Assembly: GCA_963732905.1 (NCBI GenBank)
Contig: CAVTBM010000001.1
Span: forward strand, 496,001-560,000
Length of the DNA stretch: 64,000 nucleotides
Direction of reading: 5' to 3'
DNA from: DASQZK01 sp963732905
Lineage (GTDB): Bacteria; Bacteroidota; Bacteroidia; Bacteroidales; GCA-2748055
Of this stretch, positions 18,198 through 25,592 are shown piece after piece. The notes beneath the pieces are model-generated. The model worked only from the letters and a program-made list of their open reading frames with translations. It had not been told where the DNA came from and ran no database searches. The position numbers and the translations under genes are program-made. The first letter of the stretch is position 1. Every line of letters begins with the position of its first letter.

Positions 18198-18782
18198 TTA
18201 TCCCTGAATTTCCAAAAGTTCGTTGATTCGTTTTTTATCGAAGCCAACAATCATCGTACCATTGATATCCGTCTGGGGAACTCCCTGCTGTCCGCTTCGT
18301 CTTACCATCTCTTCTGCTGCTCTCTGATCTCTTGAAACATCAACATCACTGAATCTGACCTTATTTTGCTTCAGGTATGTTTTAAGTGTATTACACCAGG
18401 TACACGTGGGTGTAGAGTATACCGTGACTCTTTTCTGGGTTTTGCCGTCTTTCTTCATCTCACTGTGGTATACGGCATCTTCAAGCATTGCCCTGAAATA
18501 GGCAGATTCGTGACATCCTTTGATCACATTTCCCGGAATCAGCTTTTCAAATTCTATCATGGTAGGAGCCGATGTGACATTATAGTGCGTGTGTATATCC
18601 CTCACCTCCGAGACGTCTGCTGTCAGTAACTGAATGTCATTTATTCCGGTCGAGGCTTCGGTAAAATGCACAAGTGCACACTCACTTTGTTCCGATCCCT
18701 TTTTATACAGAAGCAGGAAGGTTCTGTCCTGACCCTCAAGTAATTTCATAAGCTCGACGAAGGATTTTACGCTTTTAATCAT
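18198..18782 (-). CDS. Thioredoxin-like / glutaredoxin fusion protein
   Basis: This 194-residue protein has two modules. The N-terminal ~105 residues resemble a thioredoxin fold (FLLLYKKGSEQSECALVHF, then NVTSAPTMIEF with the cis-Pro loop). The CxxC motif is missing, with only Cys35 near that position. The C-terminal ~80 residues form a NrdH/glutaredoxin domain with the redox motif CTWC at 127-130, the cis-Pro loop GVPQT and a helix ending INELLEI. The second module should reduce disulfides or protein thiols, and the first may bind a partner. BrxC/YtxJ-like monothiol proteins are one alternative relative for the first module, but I cannot confirm it. The gene is upstream of groES on the same strand. 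Confidence 0.82.
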   Translation of the reverse strand: MIKSVKSFVELMKLLEGQDRTFLLLYKKGSEQSECALVHFTEASTGINDIQLLTADVSEVRDIHTHYNVTSAPTMIEFEKLIPGNVIKGCHESAYFRAMLEDAVYHSEMKKDGKTQKRVTVYSTPTCTWCNTLKTYLKQNKVRFSDVDVSRDQRAAEEMVRRSGQQGVPQTDINGTMIVGFDKKRINELLEIQG

Positions 18783-18805
18783 GGGTTGAAGTTTAAAATA
18801 TTATC

Positions 18806-18813
18806 CAAATATA
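18806..18813 (-). promoter_or_regulatory. -7 box (TATATTTG on minus) for the glutaredoxin-fusion gene
   Basis: CAAATATA on the plus strand lies 23 bp before the start at 18782 and matches TAnnTTTG. It could serve both this gene and groES. Confidence 0.45.
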
Positions 18814-18980
18814 TACATTATTAGATGTATTATCAGAAAATATGCCAGTATTGAATAGGATCATTATGGCAGAGTCTGATGGAAAAATTGTCAGGTCAGC
18901 CTTCCCGCGATGACGCGGAGAAGTAATGTAGATAGGCGTACTTTATTTATATTCAGGTAAGGGATTCCTTCAGAAAATTT

Positions 18981-18988
18981 TATCTTTG
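18981..18988 (+). promoter_or_regulatory. -7 box TATCTTTG for the ChbG-like deacetylase
   Basis: The TAnnTTTG match is exact and ends 25 bp ahead of the start codon at 19014, a typical distance. Confidence 0.5.
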
Positions 18989-19013
18989 CCCTGCAACTGA
19001 CTAAAATAATATC

Positions 19014-19880
19014 ATGAAAAAGCATTACACAGTATCACTGATCCTCTTACTGGGATTTACGCTGGCATCCTACGGCCAGGAAAACAAAGAAATAAAACTC
19101 ATTGTCCGCGGCGACGATATTGGTTCATTCCATGCTGCCAATATCGGTTGCATAAAGTCTTACACCGATGGGATTGAAAGGACGGTTGAGGTGATGGTTC
19201 CCTGTCCCTGGTTTCCGGAAGCTGCGGAGATGCTAAATGAGAATCCCGGCCTTGATGTCGGTGTTCACCTTCTGGTGACCAGCGAATGGTCCGCCATGAA
19301 GTGGAGACCCATTACCGGAGAATCCAGCATTACCGACAAGAACGGTTATTTTTATCCGATGGTGTGGCCCGGCAAGGATTATCCGCCCGACATGACCTTC
19401 CGTGAAACGGGATACAGGTTATGGGATGTGGAGAGAGAACTTCGTGCCCAGATAGAAATCGCTATGAAGAACATAAAAAATATTTCCCATGTATCAACTC
19501 ACATGGGTTTTACCAGTGCCGATCCGGCTCTGGAAGCACTCGTGAATCGCCTGGCAAAAGAATACAATATTGATATCAGTCCGGCAGACTATGGTGTAAA
19601 ACAGATGCCGATGGTAAAACCTAAATCACAAAGTTTTGAAGACAAGGCTGCAGCTTTCGCGGAAAGCATCATGAATCTGACACCCGGGACTTACCTTACC
19701 GTGGAGCATCCTGCCCTGGATACCGACGAAATGGCAACCATCGGTCTGAACGGGACCTCCAATGTTGGTCAGCAAAGACAGATTGTGACCGATGTTTTCA
19801 CCAGTGATGTGGTGAAGGAAGCGATTGCAAAAAAAGGGGTCAAACTGATCAGTTACGCCGATCTGGTAAAGAAGAAGTAG
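19014..19880 (+). CDS. Secreted YdjC/ChbG-family carbohydrate deacetylase
   Basis: This 288-residue protein has a signal peptide (KKHYTVSLILLLGFTLASYGQ). The mature domain starts with LIVRGDDIGSFHAANIGCIKSY, the ChbG/HpnK metal-binding segment with adjacent Asp residues. It continues with VMVPCPWFPEAAEML, DVGVHLLVTSEW and HVSTHMGF, which hold the conserved Asp and His metal ligands. ChbG removes an acetyl group from chito-oligosaccharides in Enterobacteria. In Bacteroidota, secreted members are often of unknown substrate. The exported location suggests action on glycans outside the cytoplasm. It is a single gene with a strong terminator downstream. Confidence 0.85.
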   Translation: MKKHYTVSLILLLGFTLASYGQENKEIKLIVRGDDIGSFHAANIGCIKSYTDGIERTVEVMVPCPWFPEAAEMLNENPGLDVGVHLLVTSEWSAMKWRPITGESSITDKNGYFYPMVWPGKDYPPDMTFRETGYRLWDVERELRAQIEIAMKNIKNISHVSTHMGFTSADPALEALVNRLAKEYNIDISPADYGVKQMPMVKPKSQSFEDKAAAFAESIMNLTPGTYLTVEHPALDTDEMATIGLNGTSNVGQQRQIVTDVFTSDVVKEAIAKKGVKLISYADLVKKK

Positions 19881-19910
19881 TCTGAATAATAATTGGATAA
19901 GCCGTAATAT

Positions 19911-19959
19911 CCGGCAGGAAATCAGCCCGGCAGAGGCTGGTATTTCTGCCGGTTTTTTT
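19911..19959. terminator. Strong bidirectional terminator
   Basis: A near-perfect ~17-bp stem (CCGGCAG...CAGCC against GGCTGG...CTGCCGG, one bulge each side) is followed by T7 at 19953-19959. It ends the deacetylase transcript and, because the next gene converges, may also act for the dehydratase. Confidence 0.85.
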
Positions 19960-19960
19960 A

Positions 19961-20905
19961 TCAGAACGGAAGGTTTGACAGGTCGGCATTCCCTCCTGAG
20001 AGGATGATACCTGTTCGTTTTCCTTTAAAACCGTCCTTATCTCTTATGATGGCTGCCAGGGCAACAGCTCCGGAAGGCTCGACAACGATCTTCATCCTTT
20101 CCCAGATCAGCCTCATAGCAGAAATGATCTCTTCTTCTTCGACCCTGATAATGGCTTTAACAAAGTTCCTGATGATGGGGAAATTGAGGTCTCCGAGAGA
20201 GGTCCTCAGACCATCGGCAATGGTTACCGGATTTACCGAAGGCTGAATTACGCCGGTTAGGAGGGACCGGAAGGCATCATCCGCACCAAATGGCTCACCT
20301 GCGTATGTTTCGCATCCCGGCATAAAATGTTGAACGGCAAGGGCTGTTCCTGCAAGCAGGCCGCCACCTCCGACAGGGGCAATCACAGCATCGAGCGGGC
20401 TGCAGTCGCTGATCAGTTCCATTGCTGCAGTGCTGTTACCAACAATCACGTCCATGTTGTTTGACGGGTGGATAAACACCGCTCCTGTTTTTGCTACTAC
20501 TTCGTCCAGTGTTTTTTCCCTGGCCTGGAGTGTGGGTTCGCATTCCACGATTTCGGCACCATAGCCTTTCACGGCATCTTTTTTTACCTGTGGAGCGGTT
20601 GAGGGCATCACGATCCATGCTTTAAGACCCATATTTTTTGCTGAAAGAGAAAGTGCCTGGGCAAAATTCCCGGATGAATGGGTTGCTACACCTCTTTGCT
20701 TTTCACCAGCCGAAAGCTGCATAATTGCATTAATGGCTCCCCTCATCTTGAATGCACCCATTTTTTGAAAATTCTCACATTTGAAAAACAACTTTACCCC
20801 GGTTATCCTGTCAAGAGTCTCAGAAGTCAAAACAGGTGTGTGATGGATAAACGGAGAAATTTTCTGACGACAGCTTATAAGGTCCTTGGCGCTTGGGAAT
20901 GACAT
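19961..20905 (-). CDS. PLP-dependent threonine/serine dehydratase-like enzyme
   Basis: This 314-residue fold-type II PLP enzyme has Lys53 in GAFKMRG, which would bind PLP. The segment HSSGNFAQALSLSAK (~76-90) is the substrate loop, and VGGGGL (178-183) is the phosphate-binding glycine loop. The length equals the catalytic core only, without the ACT-type regulatory domain of biosynthetic IlvA. It is therefore more like catabolic threonine dehydratase (TdcB type) or serine racemase. The sequence alone cannot separate these activities. It is a single gene with a -7 box 45 bp upstream. Confidence 0.87.
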   Translation of the reverse strand: MSFPSAKDLISCRQKISPFIHHTPVLTSETLDRITGVKLFFKCENFQKMGAFKMRGAINAIMQLSAGEKQRGVATHSSGNFAQALSLSAKNMGLKAWIVMPSTAPQVKKDAVKGYGAEIVECEPTLQAREKTLDEVVAKTGAVFIHPSNNMDVIVGNSTAAMELISDCSPLDAVIAPVGGGGLLAGTALAVQHFMPGCETYAGEPFGADDAFRSLLTGVIQPSVNPVTIADGLRTSLGDLNFPIIRNFVKAIIRVEEEEIISAMRLIWERMKIVVEPSGAVALAAIIRDKDGFKGKRTGIILSGGNADLSNLPF

Positions 20906-20950
20906 ATTAGCTATTAGGTTTAGGTGTGCCGGTAAACAGATTCACAGACC

Positions 20951-20958
20951 CAAAGATA
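20951..20958 (-). promoter_or_regulatory. -7 box (TATCTTTG on minus) for the dehydratase
   Basis: CAAAGATA on the plus strand is an exact reverse TAnnTTTG match, 45 bp before the ATG at 20905. Confidence 0.45.
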
Positions 20959-21004
20959 CAAAACCCAGCGTAAATTTGAGAAGGACCGCTCGTTTCCTTT
21001 TGCC

Positions 21005-21487
21005 TCAGAAAACAAACCTGAACGACAGCGCCAGTTCGTCCCCCCAGAAACCGGCATAGCCGATCAGGTTGAGTCCGGGTTTCCAGTCTATGGCGGCGTT
21101 AAAAGGGATTTGGGAAAAAACATATTCCAACCCGATGATCCCGTCGATGCCGATGACGGTATGTGAATGTGTATCACTAAACCATGGATTGACATCCCCG
21201 TTCCATACACCAAGGTGTGCACCGCCGCCATAATAAAAATACAGATCCTCCACATGGAAGGCTTCGGCATGACGTTCATAGAGGCCTGTAATATCAAAGC
21301 CTCCCCACCTTACGGTAAAAAGGCCCTCTGCGGCATCGGTGGTCGAAAGAAAATGTTTGTAGGTAATACCCTGTGAAAGTCCAAGCCTTGCACCCAGGGC
21401 ATTTATATAATCCTGTGATTTTGCATTGGCACAGAAAAGAAGTGACAGCAGCACAAAGGCTGGTATTCGCCCTTTCATATCCATCAT
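21005..21487 (-). CDS. Small outer-membrane beta-barrel-like protein
   Basis: This 160-residue protein has a signal peptide ending near CANAKSQ. The rest alternates short beta-strands (LGARLGLSQGITYKHFL, FTVRWGGFDITGLYERH, YFYYGGGAHLGVW, LSFRFVF) and finishes with Phe, as outer-membrane barrels do. It is short for an eight-stranded barrel, but complete. I do not recognise a named family. It lies downstream of no partner and upstream of none, so the role is unknown. Confidence 0.7.
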   Translation of the reverse strand: MMDMKGRIPAFVLLSLLFCANAKSQDYINALGARLGLSQGITYKHFLSTTDAAEGLFTVRWGGFDITGLYERHAEAFHVEDLYFYYGGGAHLGVWNGDVNPWFSDTHSHTVIGIDGIIGLEYVFSQIPFNAAIDWKPGLNLIGYAGFWGDELALSFRFVF

Positions 21488-21560
21488 AATTTTTGTTCAG
21501 GTTGTAAAAATATTAAACCTGATGAGAATTTTGAAGTCAGAAGCCCCATTTTTCAGCCTG

Positions 21561-22595
21561 TTATTGTGCGGTTTGTTTCTGAAATATTCCGGCCCATTCC
21601 CTTTTAGGCCTTTCCCGGGTCCAGTCTTTCTGATGGAAGACAAAGCTTACAATGAGTGGTAGTACGGTCGTAGCCTCTGCATAAACCATCTGTTCATATA
21701 CGGTATCGACTTTACCCCAGGAAGAGGCCTCCTTAAGTGTGGAGCTTGAGCAGGCGCCATCGCGTACATCGGCTACTGTGATCTGAACGGCATATTTATG
21801 CATAGGGGCAGGTACACCAAGAATTTCTGAACAGACAACCGTATCCTGGGCAAAATTTTTAGGAACGCCTCCTCCAATCATGAACAGCCCTGTGGTCTGG
21901 GCCTTCATCTTTATCATGGTAAGTTCAAGAAAGTCTTTCACCGAATCAATTGTCACATGTTTACCTGGATTCTCCCACTGGTGTTTTACCAGTCCGAAAC
22001 CGGCACTGCTGTCACTGAAAGCCGGGCAGAAAACAGGGACTTCATGCTCATATGCCAACTGTACGAGAGATTCTTTCTTTTTCGAGTGAAGGACCAGGTA
22101 CTTTCCCATCTCGGTTATGAATTCCCTCGAGGAGTAGGGCCTTGGATCCAGGGAGTCAGCTATTGCCTTAATGGCACTGTCACAGGACTGCAATTCCTCT
22201 TCATCGATAAAAGTATCGTAAATACGATCTACGTAGTTGTCCCTGAGTAAAGTATCGTTAATGAAAGGTGTTCCCCGGTAGTGCTTAAAGCCCAGGGCTT
22301 CAAAAAAGTCCATATCAACAACGGAAGCCCCTGTAGCCACCACAGCGTCGATCATGTTGTTTTTAATCATATCGGCATACACCTGCATGCATCCTCCTGC
22401 ACTTGTACTGCCTGCAAGGGTGAGGATGACAGTACAATCCTTGTCGTTCAGCATCCGAAGGTAAATATCTGCTGCCTGGGCCGTGTCCCGTGAAGAAAAT
22501 GACATTCCCCTCATGGCATTAATAATGGCTGTTGAATCAAACGATTTGATATCGATATGTTTGATGGTTTCTTTTAAGAAATCTTTCTTTTCCAT
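21561..22595 (-). CDS. Deoxyhypusine synthase-like enzyme (possible polyamine synthase)
   Basis: This 344-residue protein carries DHS-family motifs: LTLAGSTSAGG (57-68), ATGASVVDMDF (87-97), FCPAFSDSSAGFG (189-201), GGGVPKNF (241-248), and SSWGK with Lys295, the position of the catalytic lysine in human DHS (Lys329, SWGK). In eukaryotes DHS transfers a butylamine group to eIF5A. Bacteria lack that substrate, and some bacterial homologues are thought to use putrescine to make homospermidine. Gene order supports a polyamine role: it is the third gene of a unit with agmatinase (5 bp upstream) and arginine decarboxylase. The product is inferred and could be homospermidine or a similar triamine. 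Confidence 0.85.
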   Translation of the reverse strand: MEKKDFLKETIKHIDIKSFDSTAIINAMRGMSFSSRDTAQAADIYLRMLNDKDCTVILTLAGSTSAGGCMQVYADMIKNNMIDAVVATGASVVDMDFFEALGFKHYRGTPFINDTLLRDNYVDRIYDTFIDEEELQSCDSAIKAIADSLDPRPYSSREFITEMGKYLVLHSKKKESLVQLAYEHEVPVFCPAFSDSSAGFGLVKHQWENPGKHVTIDSVKDFLELTMIKMKAQTTGLFMIGGGVPKNFAQDTVVCSEILGVPAPMHKYAVQITVADVRDGACSSSTLKEASSWGKVDTVYEQMVYAEATTVLPLIVSFVFHQKDWTRERPKREWAGIFQKQTAQ

Positions 22596-22600
22596 AGTGA

Positions 22601-23455
22601 TTATTTTTTATCAGAATATTTATAGCTCAACAGCTGGTAAACAAGTTTTGTTGCCAGAAAGTCCGAAGCTTTAATGTTTTCCACCGGACACAATTCCACT
22701 ACATCGAAGCCAACGATAACGGACCTGCTATTGACTTTTTTCAGGAAATCAAGTACCGAATAATAATCAGGTCCGCCGGGTTCAGGCGTGCCTGTTGACA
22801 AAATGTAGGCGGGATCGAAGGCGTCGAGATCAATCGTGATATAGACATTTTTAGTCAGAAGCTGCAGTGCTTTTTCCTCCCATTTGTCATCCTGCCTCAT
22901 TTCCCTGGCAAAGATAACCCGGTTATAATCCATGTTCTCTTTTTCTTCAACGCTCATGCTACGGATACCAACCTGGACAATGGGGGCCAGTTCGCGCGCT
23001 CTGGCCATCACGCAGGCATGGTTAAAGGCAGAACCTTCATACGTATCCCTGAGGTCGGCATGTGCATCGATCTGAAGGATGGTCAGATCTTCGAAGAATT
23101 CAGCCGTGGCCTGGAAAGCACCAATACTCACAGAATGCTCCCCACCGATAACGACTGGTAACTTTTGATCCCGGTAGACTTCAAGGACCTTCTCTCTTAC
23201 CAAAGGAGCAAGGAACTCAGGAGGTTTTTCTGTGGTGATCTCTCCGGTAGTGTGAATGCCCCTAAGGTAAACCTCTGAATCGGTTTCTATATCATACAGC
23301 TCCATATTTGCTGAAGCTTCAAGAAGTGCAGCGGGTCCCCTGTCTGCACCCTTGCCCCATGTACTGGTGCCGTCGTAGGGTACAGGAATAATGATGATGT
23401 CTGAAGAATGATATTGTGTATATTCTTCAGACAGTCCTCCGTAATTCTGCATCAT
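22601..23455 (-). CDS. speB: Agmatinase
   Basis: This 284-residue ureohydrolase has the binuclear manganese ligands in the standard order: GGEHS with His107, IDAHAD with Asp130, His132 and Asp134, HAC at 146-148, and IDLDAFDP with Asp209 and Asp211. The length and EPGG segment are typical of agmatinase, and the neighbouring arginine decarboxylase makes its substrate. It splits agmatine to putrescine and urea in the cytoplasm. Formimidoylglutamase or arginase are less likely given the context. It starts 6 bp after the decarboxylase stop, and the next gene begins 5 bp after its own stop. Either Met1 or Met2 could start the protein. Confidence 0.92.
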   Translation of the reverse strand: MMQNYGGLSEEYTQYHSSDIIIIPVPYDGTSTWGKGADRGPAALLEASANMELYDIETDSEVYLRGIHTTGEITTEKPPEFLAPLVREKVLEVYRDQKLPVVIGGEHSVSIGAFQATAEFFEDLTILQIDAHADLRDTYEGSAFNHACVMARARELAPIVQVGIRSMSVEEKENMDYNRVIFAREMRQDDKWEEKALQLLTKNVYITIDLDAFDPAYILSTGTPEPGGPDYYSVLDFLKKVNSRSVIVGFDVVELCPVENIKASDFLATKLVYQLLSYKYSDKK

Positions 23456-23461
23456 TTATGA

Positions 23462-24067
23462 TCAGTTTGTCGGATAATCCAGAACGGGATAAATGTAGCT
23501 TGTAAAACACAGGGCAACCAGGGCAGTGCCATAATTTTTTTCCGGCCGGTGTGATTGAGTGATCAGACGGATCTCGCTGAGTGAATAATTCTCCTCGAAA
23601 CCATTGATATACAACTCATTAAGGCTCTCCCTTAGTTTAAACCTGATATCTTCTTCAGAATAGTTCCCGTTGTGTTCACAAACAAGGCCTCCATACTTCT
23701 CATTGGTATAGCGGTCATATAACCATCCGTAGATGATCCCCGCACTAAGAAGTTCACCCTTTGTTCCGTTAGCCACAGCCATAATAGATTCCACTACAGC
23801 ACCATGTGTAACCAGTACCGGTTTGGGTATTTCGTTTGCTATTCCTGGGAGAATTGAAGAGTATGTCATTATATTAGCCATTTCTATACCAGCCGACTTG
23901 AGAGCTAAATGGTAGGAGCCGGCATGTACGGTGATGTCACTTTCTCCATAACCTGTTGTAACGAAGTAATCTTTGGGAATCCTGTTACCAATAACCAGGT
24001 TCTTTTGAAAGCCGCCAGCCTGGGCTAATTCAGGCCTCAGCAATGTGTTGAATTGCTTATTTTTCAT
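23462..24067 (-). CDS. Pyruvoyl-dependent arginine decarboxylase
   Basis: This 201-residue protein matches the PvlArgDC family: IPKDYFVTTGYGESDITVHAGSYHLAL at the N-terminus, and the self-cleavage site with adjacent Ser70 and Ser71 in TYSSILP. In the characterised archaeal enzyme, cleavage between two serines creates the pyruvoyl group. Later segments (PKPVLVTHGAVVES, GTKGELLSAGIIYG) complete the fold. It converts arginine to agmatine and CO2 and so opens the operon's polyamine route. It avoids PLP, unlike SpeA. It is the first gene in the operon, with a -7/-33 pair upstream. Confidence 0.9.
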   Translation of the reverse strand: MKNKQFNTLLRPELAQAGGFQKNLVIGNRIPKDYFVTTGYGESDITVHAGSYHLALKSAGIEMANIMTYSSILPGIANEIPKPVLVTHGAVVESIMAVANGTKGELLSAGIIYGWLYDRYTNEKYGGLVCEHNGNYSEEDIRFKLRESLNELYINGFEENYSLSEIRLITQSHRPEKNYGTALVALCFTSYIYPVLDYPTN

Positions 24068-24120
24068 TTACTTAATTAAGTGAATACGTTAACCATAAAG
24101 TTTTATTTTTTAACGGCGGT

Positions 24121-24149
24121 CAAAAATACACTTTTTTCCAATCATACAA
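24121..24149 (-). promoter_or_regulatory. Promoter of the polyamine operon
   Basis: On the minus strand, TATTTTTG (24121-24128) matches the -7 box, and a TTG (24147-24149) lies 18 bp upstream as a possible -33 element. The -7 box is 53 bp before the decarboxylase ATG. Confidence 0.5.
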
Positions 24150-24217
24150 CATAGCTGCAACTATTTTTTGAATAAAAATAAAAAAAAATAATTGTCTCTC
24201 TGGAGGACCTAAACACG

Positions 24218-24492
24218 CTATACAACTGATTGCTCATTAGGGTTACGAGCAAGAGCGGGGATCTCAAGTGTGAAAGTTGAACCTTTTCCCGGTCAGGATG
24301 AAACGCTTATATCCCCGTGAAGCATGGGAGTAAATTTTTTGCAGAGGGTCAGACCCGGACCGCTACCCTCAAATTTTCGGGTGAAACCTTCGCTTCCCTG
24401 CCTGAATTCTTCAACGATGTGAGCCTGACCGGAAAAGGGGAGGATTGATGATTTTTTCGGGAATGTTTTTTACCACATACCTGCTGATGTCC
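24218..24492 (-). pseudogene. Decayed C-terminus of a sensor histidine kinase
   Basis: Translating the minus strand gives VEEFRQGSEGFTRKFEGSG, then PGLTLCKKF, MLHGDISVSS, a stop codon (TGA at 24293-24295), PGKGSTFTLEIPA and a final stop near 24218. This is the G1/G2-box end of a HATPase_c domain, where intact relatives read FEGSGLGLTLCKK and SxPGKGSTFT. Here Leu has become Pro, a stop interrupts the G2 region, and a second frame (DISRYVVKNIPEKI) must be used further upstream. So both a nonsense change and frameshifts are present. No HisKA or sensor part remains. It fills most of the 507-bp gap between the polyamine operon and the DUF6263 gene. Confidence 0.8.
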
Positions 24493-24574
24493 CAGGATTA
24501 TTATTGATTTGGTCAACGGGTTCATGGTACCCTGGCTCAGGTTCACTAAAATCCTTGAATCCATGAGACTGCTC

Positions 24575-25498
24575 CTATTTCTCTCTGGTAAGCGTGACCT
24601 GGAGTTTCGAGGTCATGGTCATCGGAATCTCCAGGGGCTCTTCTGTGTCAGGCAAATTCGTGAGGATTAGCCTGCCTTTGATATCCTGTGATACATTACT
24701 CTCCGTTATCAGGCCGGTTAAAGGATCTATCAAGACTTCAGAGATTTGTTGGCCGGTCATACTGATTTTACCAGGACTGCCGGAAATTACAATGCTGTCG
24801 TTTGCCGGCGTTTCAATTAAACTGTTTATCCTGATAAGGATACTGTTCCGGTGTACTTCTTTCAGAGTTGCCTCATTATGGAGGTGAAGGGCAATATTGG
24901 AGGATGTGGCTGTATAATTGTAATTCCACGTCTGGCCAGGCTTTACCGGTTCTACCGGGTAAATGACAGATCCTTGTTCCATGTTTTGAACGAATGATGT
25001 TTTACCAAACGATTCCTCCAATGATAACCTGTATTGTTCTTTCGTTGAGTCATCCACTCCGCTCAGCGTATCGACACCATTAATAATCATGTCAAGGCCC
25101 GTTACATCCAGGATCCTGCCTCTTTCATCCATGGTGGCGGTAAAAGGTTTACCTACCAATACTTTCATCATTGAATTCTGTGGGGAGGGGGGACCTTCGG
25201 TATCAACCTCGACAGCAAACATAGCGGATTTGGTGATGATCTTTAATTGTTTATACTGGTACTCAATGGTATAAATTCCCTTACTGAAATCTTCAACCCT
25301 GGCCTCCAGCAGGATCGTCATATCCATCAGAATTTCCTGATCGATCCCCATCACTTTCTGGACCAGGCTGGTATGGATGGTTGTTGCAGTACGGTAGGCC
25401 ATTCCAGGGCTAAGCCGGTACATCAGACTTGTTTCCTGGGCCGGAGCCTTTATGACAAACGAAGCAAAAAGCACCAGCAGTGCAATGTGAGTTCTCAT
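24575..25498 (-). CDS. Secreted DUF6263-like protein
   Basis: The frame is open from 25549, but Met18 begins the clean signal peptide RTHIALLVLFASFVIKAPAQ, so I choose the start at 25498. The mature part is beta-rich (LSPGMAYRTATTIHTSLVQKV, IYTIEYQYKQLKI, KPFTATMDERGRILDVTG, GQTWNYNYTATSSNIALHLHNEATL, VLIDPLTGLITESNVSQDIKG). That sequence style, with the DxxGxxxxxTG core and a later LIDPLTGLI repeat, fits the DUF6263 family of Bacteroidota. The function is unknown, and no operon partner is obvious. It ends 82 bp before the decayed kinase. Confidence 0.7.
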   Translation of the reverse strand: MRTHIALLVLFASFVIKAPAQETSLMYRLSPGMAYRTATTIHTSLVQKVMGIDQEILMDMTILLEARVEDFSKGIYTIEYQYKQLKIITKSAMFAVEVDTEGPPSPQNSMMKVLVGKPFTATMDERGRILDVTGLDMIINGVDTLSGVDDSTKEQYRLSLEESFGKTSFVQNMEQGSVIYPVEPVKPGQTWNYNYTATSSNIALHLHNEATLKEVHRNSILIRINSLIETPANDSIVISGSPGKISMTGQQISEVLIDPLTGLITESNVSQDIKGRLILTNLPDTEEPLEIPMTMTSKLQVTLTREK

Positions 25499-25592
25499 CT
25501 GGAAAAGTCTTTTACCGTTATTCCGTTTTAATACCGACTGTTTAACCATCCCTGTGGGAGGTCCTATCAGGAAGGGCTGCGGAGCGGTTATC

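Noticed and set aside
21561..22595. A true deoxyhypusine synthase acting on eIF5A
   Set aside because: Bacteria have no eIF5A, and the neighbouring genes are polyamine-biosynthetic. A free polyamine product is more likely.
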